A stretch of DNA of 64,000 nt, taken from the NCBI GenBank assembly GCA_021927905.1, contig BLLK01000019.1, positions 868,001 through 932,000 on the forward strand. The letters are read 5' to 3'. Source of the DNA: Chaetoceros tenuissimus. Its lineage: Eukaryota > Bacillariophyta > Thalassiosirophyceae > Chaetocerotales > Chaetocerotaceae. Below, piece after piece: positions 29,280 to 38,892 of the stretch (position 1 is its first letter; the number at the start of each line of letters is the position of its first letter). The notes under the pieces are model-generated. The model did no database searches and was not told the origin of the DNA. It worked only from the letters and a program-made list of their open reading frames with translations. A program made the position numbers and the translations under genes.

Positions 29280-31784
29280 ATGATGATTCCTCTCCGCGGT
29301 CGAAATCAAGAAAATTCAGATGGCTCTACTAGTTCAAGAGCTGGTGGTATTAACAGTAAGGTCAAACGAGTGAAGATAGTAGTTCTACTTGGATGCGCAG
29401 TCCTTGCGTTCAACAACTCTTTGAATAAAATTACTCAGAGGCAGATGAAATGTGAAGTAAATAAATTGCAAGGGCGAAACCTATCTATTGAGACCGAAGG
29501 CACTTCGAAAAATGTTTCTTTCAAAGATTTTTTACTACGTTTACTCGAGACTGTTGACGACCCTTGCTACACTGATTACCCACAAGCTGCTCCTGATGAG
29601 GTGACCTTTACTAGCGACTCTGCTGAAGCGAACAAGGAACCAGATTATACTATCACAGATCTTGACCCGGTCCCTCCAGTAGGAGTTGATGGGAACTACG
29701 AGGTTGTTCCACCTGATGAAGGGCTTGATGAAGCTAGTACTACTATGGTCGAGACTCAGAAAGAGCTCCTTGATACTTTCCCTCCAGAGACCTATGACGA
29801 AGACAGAGCTTTGTTGAGTGAAACTACTGATGATGCGGGTACTGTTGCTTATTGCGTTGCATTAACTGGGTGTGCAGAGTGGTATGATCCAGCAAGCAAT
29901 AATTTATTACCTCCAGATCAAGGTACATCTTCAACCACAACCTCAATTACAGATGAGGGCACGGTTCCGTCTGAACAAACTACTGACACTACTATAACTC
30001 CGTCTGAACAATCTACTGACGCTGCTACAACCGCGACCACTACCTCAACCGCAACCGCAACCACAACTCCAGATCAGGGTGCTGAGGTCTATGAAGATGC
30101 TGCAATATTAAAGACTAATATATGTGAAAACAATGAAGTTGCCTTTTCAAGAGCTCTAAAGAAAAACGAGAATAGAATGGATACCGAGAGAAAGCTTGCC
30201 ACTGATCTTGGATACCAAATGTAAGTGTTCTTCAAATTTCAATATATAGTTTTCATTCGAATACTTTTTTGCTCATATTGATCAATTAGGCATGCGCTTA
30301 TTCACCCTATGGGAAATACTTGTCCAATAGAAGGAACCTCTGGTGACATGTATGATAGAACACAACTATTTCAATCTCAAGAATACAATGTTGAGCTTCT
30401 TGGTCATCCGATCGTTGATACTATGTTGTATGATACTCAGCCATATATTGTTGCGAACATCGAGAGTGATGTAGGAATCAGAGACTCGATGAAACTAAAT
30501 ATTTGGAAGATGATTACCCATCCAGTTGCAATTCTCATGGCTTTTGATACAATACAGCTCAATCCGATCACTGATGAAATTGATACGCTTCTCGCAGATC
30601 CTACATTGAAAGGATACTACATCAGCACTCCACCTGATGCATCTACTGGGGGACAGGGAGTTGATACTAGCTTCCTAATTGTGAAACCATCTGTGGAGGA
30701 GTTTAATACTATTATCAGTGGCTATGTGAATACCCCTTTTGATCCAGTTACTGGATGGAATGGACAAGGATATCACAACTTCAATGGAGGAATGGGTATT
30801 AGTGGATATCTAGCATACTACTTCGCTAACAATGCTGGATACCAGGAGCTTGATCGTTGTAGATATGGCTTCAATGCAGATGATGCGTGTGTTGCAGATA
30901 TTGGAGATGATTTTAGTGCTGTTACTAATGCTATCTCTTACGAGAACGTGTGTGGAGATCCTAAAAAGTGTCCATATGACGACCCAAGTCTTCCACCTGC
31001 ACAACTTGAGTCTTGTCATGAACTACACAAAAAGTTCTACACTCATCGTTACCAGTTCGAGGAGAAGTATTTCAATAAGAAGCACAAGCAGAAGCGCATT
31101 GGACTTTTCAAGCGAGACACATTCCTTGGATACTGCCGTGAGCCGGGTACTACTGGTCAACTTCCAATTACTGGAGATGTTTTTGCTCAACCAACTTGGC
31201 AGACTATTTGTCCACCTGAGCCTTGTCCAGAAGGTACATTGATGAAGTCTGACTGCTCTTGTACTGCTCCAGAAAACCCTTGTGATGCATGTCCAGAGGG
31301 TACATACTGTCAGACTTCGCCAGCACTCATGTGTATCGACAGTAAATGTGGTTTCTGTGATAGCTCTGCTATCGAATGTTGCGAATTCAATGGTATCAAT
31401 AATAGCCGCAGTGGTCCAGGAAACAATCAAGAATGTTCCATGCAAAATAACTTTTTCCCTGCTTTTGGAGGTAGTGGAAATATTTGTGGGGGTATCGAGA
31501 TCAAGAGGACTGCTGTTCCAAACGGATGTGGATGTAAACCTCAGAAGGGTTCACCATGTACTTACAACCATGATTGGGCAAGTGGTGATAAGAAGTGTTT
31601 CATTTGTAATGCAGCTGACTTGGCAGCGGGCAAGTGTGATACATGCAAGGACTGTATGAGTGACTGTAGTGCAGGAGCTTGTATGAATACTTCTTTAACT
31701 GTCGACGACTTCGTGAACTGCATGGAGGGTATCAATGATACAGAGTGTCGATCGAACTGCCACTTTAACTGTATGAAACAATAG
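29280..31784 (+). CDS. GT8 (glycogenin-like) type II membrane protein with Cys-rich C terminus
   Basis: Exons 29280-30220 and 30290-31784 (69-nt intron) give 811 aa. A basic N terminus and one hydrophobic helix (KIVVLLGCAVLAFNNSL) make a type II Golgi anchor. A Thr/Ser/Glu/Pro-rich stem of about 230 residues follows. Residues about 315-520 resemble GT8 transferases: HPIVDTMLYDTQPYIVANIE, a strand-loop at AILMAFDTIQLNPI, DTSFLIVKPSVEEFNTIISG, and FNGGMGISGYLAYYF. The usual metal-binding DxD before the xLNP turn reads AFDTI, so only one Asp is visible and catalysis may be weakened. The last 200 residues carry many Cys pairs (CPEGTLMKSDCSCTAPENPC). A secretory-pathway glycosyltransferase or inactive relative is likely. 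Confidence 0.6.
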
Positions 31785-31970
31785 TCTTTCTGTATGGAGG
31801 ATCTACTTTTCTTTTTAAAAGTATACGAGATAAAAAAAATAAATGTTTTTGATAGAAAAATAAATGGGGGGATAATCATTTGTCTTTTTAGCCAGATATT
31901 ATCCGATGCACGCAATAGGCTTCAATAGAGAAAAACATCTATCTTTTCGAATAGATATTTCCATACTCCA

Positions 31971-32480
31971 TCAAGCAAATCCACGCATTGCTTGTTTAAC
32001 TATTTTGCCAATACTTGGATTGACTATTTCGTTCTTTTCTTCTTTCGATACTTCCAATATTCTTTCTCTTGTCTTTTCTAAACTAGCTTCTTGACCTGGA
32101 TATCCTGCATGACTCATCAGATACAATCGCATTCCTAAGGTCATGACACTAGATCCTAAGATTCCCACACCTGCAATGAGTTGTTTTTGTCTTGGAGTTT
32201 TAGCATCTCTGTAGAGTGTAACGGCGATATGTGCAATGGGAGTAGCTGCGATAGGACCGAGATACATCCACTGACGTTCTCTAACAAAAAATAGTCCCTC
32301 CTCTTCAGCATTGCGATTTTGTTGTTCTTTCCTCGGCTTCCATTCTTTTCTGTCATAGAAATAGTCGTTGTTTGATGAAGATGAGATAGTAAAACGATTG
32401 TCCATTGTAGAAAAATTGGTTTGAGAAATAGTGGATATGCGATTTAACGGATTTTGTGGAAAAGAATAGATGAAATGCAT
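31971..32480 (-). CDS. Small HIG1-like two-helix membrane protein
   Basis: A 169-aa protein from the ATG at 32480. The N-terminal 75 residues are Asn/Ser/Arg/Glu-rich. The core reads RQWMYLGPIAATPIAHIAVT, then LYRDAKTPRQKQLIAG, then VGILGSSVMTLGMRLYLMSH, that is helix, basic turn with RQ, helix. This is the HIG1-type (hypoxia-induced protein) layout of small inner-mitochondrial proteins, and the divergent neighbour at 32869 has the same core. The last 40 residues are a charged helix. A role in respiratory supercomplexes is inferred from the fold only. Confidence 0.5.
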   Translation of the reverse strand: MHFIYSFPQNPLNRISTISQTNFSTMDNRFTISSSSNNDYFYDRKEWKPRKEQQNRNAEEEGLFFVRERQWMYLGPIAATPIAHIAVTLYRDAKTPRQKQLIAGVGILGSSVMTLGMRLYLMSHAGYPGQEASLEKTRERILEVSKEEKNEIVNPSIGKIVKQAMRGFA

Positions 32481-32868
32481 TTTATTATTGTACATGAAAT
32501 TATCCGAAACGAACCTTAGCGCGGACAAATCGGACAAATTTTATTCTGAATGAATTCAAATGGTTTCAACGATTTCATATTCCCTATTTGAATAATAAAA
32601 ATAGAAGAAGTACGTTCTAATACTACTTTTATTGAAGATAACTACATTGTAAATCATAGTCCCTCAAATTAGAAAAATGAATGTTTAGAATTCTTGGAGG
32701 AAATGGAATATGTATTTATCCGACCGAATGTCGCAAATACTCGAATTATTATGGAAGCTATTATTTATTGTATTTTAATTCATTCATGTCGTTCAAAGCA
32801 TTGTCCCTTGCCTCCATATCCTCATAAAATATCCAAAATAGAAAAATACTTTCTTCTTCTTCAAAACA
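32481..32868. other. Divergent promoter of the HIG1-like pair
   Basis: Head-to-head interval. The first 60 bp upstream of the minus-strand ATG are still open in frame but lack an ATG. No other feature is supported. Confidence 0.4.
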
Positions 32869-33702
32869 ATGCCATCCTTAACTCCAACTGAAAGATCTTC
32901 TGAAGCAACAGGTGCAGCAATGCATGATGGTCTTATCGCTGGATTTCTTACTATGATTCCTTCCTCAGCTGCAGTCTACGCAGCTATGCGAAGTCAAAAG
33001 TTTGTGAGAGCTACAAACTGGCAAAGTAGAACTGCACTAGTAATCATGCCTCCTCTATTTGCTTTTGGTTTCACTGCAGAAATGAAGTTGGGACAAAGTA
33101 TGGAAGAGATGGCTGCACAAGCAAAGCATTCCAAAGAGGTTACTGAACGGGCTCAAAATATTCATGAAGAAAATAAACAGGCTCTACAACGCAAGAAAAC
33201 GGATGCTGCTCTTGAAAAGAAACTTCATGCTCTCTACAAGCAGTCTGTAGAAGAAAGTGTAGTTCGCATAGTACCAGGTGATACTCTCTCGTTGCATCAT
33301 CGTGTTGCCAACTTTTGGCAAGAGAATCCTTTCAAGATCTTGGCTCTTGTAGGCACACCAACTGTTCTTTACATCTTCAAGGGACAAAATAGCAATAAAC
33401 ATCTCCAACTTCAAAGCAAGCTCATGCATAGTAGGGTCTTTGGACAATTTGCAGTGATTACAATGCTCCTTTCATTAATGGGCTTCAAAACATATATGGA
33501 TTCTCATGGTAAATATATTACGCAATATGAAGCCGATGCAAGAGTAGAAGATATGAAGAGGATGAGAGTGGACTTATTGAATAGAATTGAGATGGACAAG
33601 AAGATTAATGCTAAGAGGGAGGCCATGTTGAAACACGAAAAGATGGATACAAAAAACAAGACCATCACTGTCAACAACGTAGATGCTCTCGGACATGCTT
33701 GA
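32869..33702 (+). CDS. HIG1-domain-like mitochondrial membrane protein
   Basis: A 277-aa single exon. An N-terminal membrane unit (GLIAGFLTMIPSSAAVYAAM, then RTALVIMPPLFAFGFTAEM) is followed by a charged coiled coil (residues about 78-130). A second unit follows: NPFKILALVGTPTVLYIF, a turn with NKHLQLQSKLMHSRVFGQF, and VITMLLSLMGFKTYMDSH. The second unit matches the HIG1 pattern, two helices joined by an Arg/Gln-containing loop. A charged C-terminal helix follows. The probable place is the mitochondrial inner membrane; the divergent gene at 31971 shares the second unit. Confidence 0.55.
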   Translation: MPSLTPTERSSEATGAAMHDGLIAGFLTMIPSSAAVYAAMRSQKFVRATNWQSRTALVIMPPLFAFGFTAEMKLGQSMEEMAAQAKHSKEVTERAQNIHEENKQALQRKKTDAALEKKLHALYKQSVEESVVRIVPGDTLSLHHRVANFWQENPFKILALVGTPTVLYIFKGQNSNKHLQLQSKLMHSRVFGQFAVITMLLSLMGFKTYMDSHGKYITQYEADARVEDMKRMRVDLLNRIEMDKKINAKREAMLKHEKMDTKNKTITVNNVDALGHA

Positions 33703-33820
33703 GCAACTGTAAGCATTCAAGTTTACAATGTATATGAATAAATATAAAGAATTCCAATCTATTTATATTAAAATTGTTTTATTTCCATAGCACGACATGT
33801 TGAATATCAACAAGCAAGTC

Positions 33821-34687
33821 TTACATGATGATGCAATCTTCATCCATTCCAGGCATGTTCAAGTTACCATCCATTTTCGGTAGTCCATCATCACCGAATT
33901 GCAAATCAGGTGCTAATTCCTGTACTAAATCGGCAGGCGGTTGTCCATACTCTTGTAAACAATTCATCAAATCTGATAGGCGATCATGATTCTCCGGTTC
34001 ATTTTCATACAAGTGCACAATCTTTTGAAAGTACTGATACTGCTTTCCATATTTTTCATACTCCTCCTTTGAAATTTTGTCTTTATTCTCAGCCAACCAT
34101 TTCGGATATCCATCTGCGATATCTTTCATAGGTTCATACATGAATTCTTTACTCAGCAACTGTTTCATCATTCCATCTACTACAGAAGACATGGCATCTT
34201 CATCATCGACATTAAACCCCGCTGTGGCATTGCGCATAGATTCTTCAAACTCTTTTTGCATATCCGGTGTCATATTCATATCCATGTCTTGTTCATTTTT
34301 CGATAACTCCTTGAGTAATTGTGATACAGTATCCGTGACATCATTTTCTTTTGACGAATTTGTAGACTTCTTCTCAGGTGTAATGTTGACATGTGTATTC
34401 CCCTCTTTGCCAAAGTCCTTGTCTGGAAATAAGTTTTCCATTTGCTTCATCATATCCATCACTGCCTTTTCTTCTTCACTTGGCGGAGAGGAGAATTGAG
34501 AAATGGTTTGACTCTTTGGTGTGGATGACGGTGGACGTGGTGGACCAAACATTGGTCGTTTTTCTTCAGCTTCATGAGAGGCTGGAGATGTTTTCGTGGT
34601 TGTTTCATTCTTGTCACAGCTGGAGTCGTCATCGCTTTCTTCTAGTTCATCGAGTGCTGCATCGAGAATTTCATCAAAGCCCTTCAT
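33821..34687 (-). CDS. PEX19: Peroxin 19, farnesylated peroxisomal membrane-protein receptor
   Basis: A 288-aa protein that binds newly made peroxisomal membrane proteins in the cytosol and docks on PEX3. The N terminus (FDEILDAALDELEESDDD) is the acidic PEX3-binding helix. The middle is Ser/Pro-rich and followed by helices (AVMDMMKQMENLFP, VSQLLKELSKNEQDMDMN). The conserved C-terminal domain has DGMMKQLLSKEFMYEPMKDI, YPKWLAENKDKISKEEYEKY and PENHDRLSDLMNCLQEYGQP, all PEX19 hallmarks. The last four residues, CIIM, form an intact farnesylation CaaX box, so the C terminus is complete. Confidence 0.95.
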   Translation of the reverse strand: MKGFDEILDAALDELEESDDDSSCDKNETTTKTSPASHEAEEKRPMFGPPRPPSSTPKSQTISQFSSPPSEEEKAVMDMMKQMENLFPDKDFGKEGNTHVNITPEKKSTNSSKENDVTDTVSQLLKELSKNEQDMDMNMTPDMQKEFEESMRNATAGFNVDDEDAMSSVVDGMMKQLLSKEFMYEPMKDIADGYPKWLAENKDKISKEEYEKYGKQYQYFQKIVHLYENEPENHDRLSDLMNCLQEYGQPPADLVQELAPDLQFGDDGLPKMDGNLNMPGMDEDCIIM

Positions 34688-35061
34688 TTCTTCTACTGTT
34701 TTCTGTAATTCAACGTTCGTATGGCTGTAGTAGCAGCTTCTATGCTGATAGTTTATAGAATTATGAAGTAACTAATGCGGATATGAAATAATACTCGTAA
34801 GGTATGTTCATGCACTGTTAATGCTGTTTTTTCCTCCTTTTCATTGTCTGTACGTACTTACTCCATGTCAATGACATCTGTCTATTTTTAGTTTAGTGCA
34901 ATTTGCGGCGCGCATTTTCAGAAATTGCCAGAGAGCCACAAGATCTGGCTGAGACTTCATAACTCATAACAATGTTCAATGAAGTATCCATATAATCCTT
35001 GAGAAGAATCTACTTTTACTTTCATATCTATTGCATAAACTCCAAATAAACACGTGTGAAG
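34688..35061. other. Divergent promoter interval
   Basis: Between PEX19 and the methyltransferase gene. A GGCGCGC core near 34907-34913 is the only notable motif; no gene is seen. Confidence 0.4.
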
Positions 35062-36048
35062 ATGGCCAAGAATAAAAAGAGGAAACAAAGCAAGCTGGGA
35101 AAAGACAAACAAGAAAACGGTGAAAACCAAAACAAAAAGAAAAAATCCAAGCTGCAAAAACCATCCATTAAAAAGTTTGACAACCAACTGCACAAAACAC
35201 AGTCAGAATTTCTCTCTTCTTTACCGACCAAAGTACGCGAAAACTTTTTCTCGAATAAACATACTGATCCTGATACTCGAGCAGAGATATGGTCACAACA
35301 AGCTGATATTGGTGAAGAAGCAGTGAACCAATATGCATGGGCTACACCTGATGAAAAATGTATAAAGATTTTAAAACACTTTTCAAAATTTGGGATTGTA
35401 GAAGTTGGCTGTGGAGCAAATGCGTATTGGTCTAGAATGATGTTTGCGAATGGTATAGATGTCAAAGCGTATGATGTTTCATTAGGTCAGGGTGGTCAAA
35501 TTACTTCAGGAGAGAAAAAGGGACAGTCTAAATTACAAAAGAAGGAATCTGTTGCTGTGAAAAAGTTTAGTGATGGATTTCAGATTGCTTGTGGTGGGCC
35601 TGAAGTTTTGAAGGAGAAAAAGAATCATAAAAGAACCTTATTCTTATGTTATCCGGATGAAGATTTGATGGAGGACGAAGATGGTAATGTCATGGAATCC
35701 ATGGGTGCTAGCTGCTTGGAACATTTTAAGGGTGATACTGTAATTCATGTCGGTGAACTGTATGGAGATACACCTAGTATGGATCAAGCCCCTTGGGGTA
35801 GATCTTCGGGAGCTGAATTCCAGCAGCGATTGGCTTCTGAATACCATTGCATATTGCGTGTTAGACTACAGAATTGGTTACACGTAAATGACACCATCAG
35901 TGTTTGGAAACGAACTGAATTATGTACAATCGTATTCCAAGGGGAAGATGATGATGAAAGTGATGATGAAGTTTGCTATCGACATATTCCAAAAGATCAA
36001 ATGCTGCCTACAGATATTGCTGCGCCTTGTGCAAGACATTTGCTGTAG
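35062..36048 (+). CDS. SAM-dependent methyltransferase-like protein, probably nuclear or nucleolar
   Basis: A 328-aa single exon from the ATG at 35062. The first 45 residues are almost only Lys/Gln/Asn (KKRKQSKLGKDKQENGENQ), a likely nucleolar signal. Then come a helical region, the motif FGIVEVGCGANAYWSRMMFA (SAM motif I, E/D-x-G-x-G form) and VKAYDVSLGQGG. Later strands include RTLFLCYPDEDLMEDEDG and DTVIHVGELYGDTPSMDQAP, where the family usually has the substrate loop. It ends acidic and then IAAPCARHLL. This looks like a eukaryotic orphan class I methyltransferase; the substrate is unknown. Confidence 0.65.
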   Translation: MAKNKKRKQSKLGKDKQENGENQNKKKKSKLQKPSIKKFDNQLHKTQSEFLSSLPTKVRENFFSNKHTDPDTRAEIWSQQADIGEEAVNQYAWATPDEKCIKILKHFSKFGIVEVGCGANAYWSRMMFANGIDVKAYDVSLGQGGQITSGEKKGQSKLQKKESVAVKKFSDGFQIACGGPEVLKEKKNHKRTLFLCYPDEDLMEDEDGNVMESMGASCLEHFKGDTVIHVGELYGDTPSMDQAPWGRSSGAEFQQRLASEYHCILRVRLQNWLHVNDTISVWKRTELCTIVFQGEDDDESDDEVCYRHIPKDQMLPTDIAAPCARHLL

Positions 36049-36282
36049 CTTGGTAAAAGGTCTTAGATGATCAACATAGTAACAAAATTACAGAGTCTTT
36101 TCATCAGATCTAATCGAAATACTCGTATAAGTAATAGCAAATATTATATATAAATTTGAATGATGTCATATATGGATAAAGAATAGTTGTGCTGATACAA
36201 AGTAATAGCAGATTGAACTATTACATCCAAGTTCCAGTAACAAAACAAAGAAGGCAAATAACAGAAAGGAAAATAAACCATT

Positions 36283-37071
36283 TTAACGTCTGACCCACTG
36301 TGGTGCCTTTCTTGCCTTCTTCAGACCAATCTTCTTTCTCTCGACCATTCTTGAATCTCTTGTCATGAAACCCAGTCTCTTCATAGGCGGTCTATAATCT
36401 GGGTTGTACTTCTCCAAAGCCCTTGCAATTCCATGTCTTATTGCTCCAGCTTTACCAGTAACTCCACCTCCTTCAACACTCACTACTACGTCAAATTTTC
36501 CACAAGTATTAGTTGCTACAAATGGGCTTAGAATAATTTCCCGATCTGTTTCACGAGAGAAATAATCCAAAAACTCTCTGTTGTTAACAGTCACAGTTCC
36601 AAGTCCTGGTTGAATCCATACTCTCGCCGTAGAGGTCTTTCTACCTCCTCTTCCATAAGCCCGACCACGTTCATCAATTTCCACTTCTCGAACAGGAGGC
36701 TTAGCATTTTCGATCCATCTTTGTCTCTTGGCATCTTCCTCCTGTTGATATTTCAAAGCCTCCTGTTCAGCCTGTTTTCGGGCGAGGTACTCTTCGTCCT
36801 CTTGATCGTCGTTCATAGGTGCAAGTTCCCATTCTTCATCTGCTGCAAATGCATCTTCTTCATGTGCTTTATCATTAAAGTCTGAATAGTCTCCATCCAT
36901 GAATGATATAGCATGTGTACGGAGTCTAGGATTTGGAAAACGTTGCTGTTTGTTCTTTTGTGGACGAGATGAGAATGGTCTAGATGAAAATGTGGAGAGT
37001 GCAGCGGCTGGTTTAGACCCAGAAACCAGACTTTTGAACATCTTTGTCGCTGAAAGGCGTAGATGGTTCAT
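36283..37071 (-). CDS. MRPS9: Mitochondrial small-subunit ribosomal protein uS9m
   Basis: A 262-aa protein. A Ser/Arg-rich presequence (MFKSLVSGSKPAAALSTFSS) is followed by an acidic insert and then the full uS9 domain: GRGGRKTSTARVWIQPG, VTVNNREFLDYFSRET, VVVSVEGGGVTGKAGAIRHG and IARALEKYNPDYRPPMKRLG, ending in VERKKIGLKKARKAPQWVRR. The basic C-terminal tail reaches the decoding site in bacterial ribosomes; here it ends WVRR where bacteria have FSKR. The presequence and acidic linker favour mitochondrion over plastid, whose uS9 is normally plastid-encoded in diatoms. Confidence 0.93.
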   Translation of the reverse strand: MNHLRLSATKMFKSLVSGSKPAAALSTFSSRPFSSRPQKNKQQRFPNPRLRTHAISFMDGDYSDFNDKAHEEDAFAADEEWELAPMNDDQEDEEYLARKQAEQEALKYQQEEDAKRQRWIENAKPPVREVEIDERGRAYGRGGRKTSTARVWIQPGLGTVTVNNREFLDYFSRETDREIILSPFVATNTCGKFDVVVSVEGGGVTGKAGAIRHGIARALEKYNPDYRPPMKRLGFMTRDSRMVERKKIGLKKARKAPQWVRR

Positions 37072-37493
37072 ATTTCTAAATTATAGGTGTTATGAGATTT
37101 AGATTCAGCTTAATATGAGGTCTAATACAACATAGGACATGTAATTCAATTCAAAGTGATTTTCTTAGCAAAAGGAGGGATTTGTGCGGCTTTCGAGACT
37201 CTCTCTACCCAAGAGGGATAATGATTGAGTTGATGGCTAGGGAAGTTACTGAGTCTCTAGCCAGATGGGTAGCATTGTTTTTGAATGAGTAGTAGTTGTT
37301 TTGGGGAACCTACTATGATACTATTGGTCCCAATACCTCTTTTGAAAGAGCTCGTGCATAAACATATTCATATTCTCGTGCCTTCTTACTGTGACAAGTT
37401 CTTGTGAATGATTCTTCAATTGTGTTTCTTAAAAGTCAACTTATCTAATTATAGTGATACATTTTTCATGGCGTCTATCTCAATCCCTGTCAT
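37072..37493. other. Intergenic interval
   Basis: Promoter side of uS9m and 3' flank of the secreted beta-helix gene. CTCTCTACCCAAGAGGG and CTCTAGCCAGATGGGTAG near 37200-37270 form loose inverted copies. No gene is seen. Confidence 0.4.
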
Positions 37494-38607
37494 CTACTCT
37501 GTGTCAGTGCTATTCACGATAGTAAACACGGTTTCAGTGTTATTCTCGGCATTCACTTCATTGCTGTTCTCCTCTGTGATGATGGATCTATTATTCCCGC
37601 AAAATTCACTGACTACAAAAGGTGTACATGTCCATTCATCAAATGAGTAACTTCCATTACAGCCGTAGGGGTATCCATCCTTGATATTATTCGTTGCACA
37701 ATTCTGTCCTCCATCAAAGACATATGAATTACTACCACTTGCAATTACTGGCCCAAGAGATGCTTTATTGTCTGAAAATTTGTTTTGTGTCAAGACAAGT
37801 TTGGATGATGCTTTCTTATTCGAAATGATTGCCTAGGATATGAAACGAAAAAAGATTGAGATGCTTTTTTGGCCCGTTGCTAAATCATATATATATTCAC
37901 ATTACTCACCTCCTCGTTTGGAGTTTGGACGTAGTTTCCTTGGATACCATTGTCGTACATGAGAACATCTCCACCTTTATTTTCTACAATCGCAGCCCTA
38001 TTCCATGCAAAGCTTGAACCAATGATTTGAATCGAAGCTGTAGGTTTGACTGATATGACTGCTTTTGGAAATCCACGTGAATTACCTGGAATATCAGTGT
38101 GAAATACTTCCAAGTCCATAAGTTTTATATTGGAATACCCCTTTTCCACTAGGAAAATATTATCATTTGCATGTGTCACTTTCAAACCATCAATGGTGAC
38201 ATCATCTAGGCGTACAAAATAGGGTAAGTTTAACAAATACACTCAGCTGTATACTACGTATCCAAATATGGAAAAGACTTACTCGATTTGATATAAACCA
38301 TTTTTCTACCACAATCTTGATCAAATGGACATGTTTTCTTTTCTACTCTGATCCAGCATCTATCAGTGGGATTGGTCTTGTGGCATTTAACGTGCATTGA
38401 TCGTTGAATATCAATGATTGTGCCACTATTCTTATTTGCACCAACAGTAAATGGACAAAGGGAGACTATAGGCGGCGATACACTTTCTATAGCGTTGGCT
38501 TCGTTGATGATTTGTTGAAGGTCATTCCATGAGTTCACCTGTTGGCACTCGCACGAAGCGTATGTTTTTGATATTGCAAAAGATAAAAGAATAAGCAGCG
38601 ACCTCAT
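37494..38607 (-). CDS. Secreted right-handed beta-helix (pectin-lyase-like) protein
   Basis: Three exons (38607-38283, 38205-37910, 37832-37494; introns of 77 nt each) give 319 aa. A signal peptide (SLLILLSFAISKTYA) is followed by a Cys-rich cap (SCECQQVNSWNDLQQIINEA). Short Asn/Asp-ended strands come next: MVYIKSNDVTIDGLKVTHAN, NIFLVEKGYSNIKLMDLEVF, ASIQIIGSSFAWNRAAIVEN, VLMYDNGIQGNYVQ, LVLTQNKFSDNKASLGPVIA. This spacing fits beta-helix coils with N-ladder turns. No catalytic Asp cluster can be assigned, so polysaccharide binding and lyase are both open. The C terminus has NGSYSFDEWTCTPFVVSEFC, which resembles diatom PbH1 proteins. Confidence 0.7.
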
Positions 38608-38892
38608 GGTTCCTTTTCTCTCTTATATCAGTGTCTTTATGATTTCAATTACTTGAGCAGGTGCACTGCATGAGTTCTATTTAATTCGTTCCGTGTATCT
38701 GTTTTTTTCGCGATGGCAAAATGTGAGCATCAAATCCCACAAGACAGTCTGTGCCAAACCAAACTATTTTAGCCAGAGTATTTTCTTCTTTTTTAACTCT
38801 ACATACCTCTTTTGAGATATCATAGATCAAAGGCACCAATAATAAGTACTGCAATAATATTATTCGCTTATAAATCAAATAGTAAAAATAGA

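Noticed and set aside
30810-31445. Long antisense and alternative-frame open frames over the GT8-like exon
   Set aside because: They are shadows of a high-quality coding exon in another frame.
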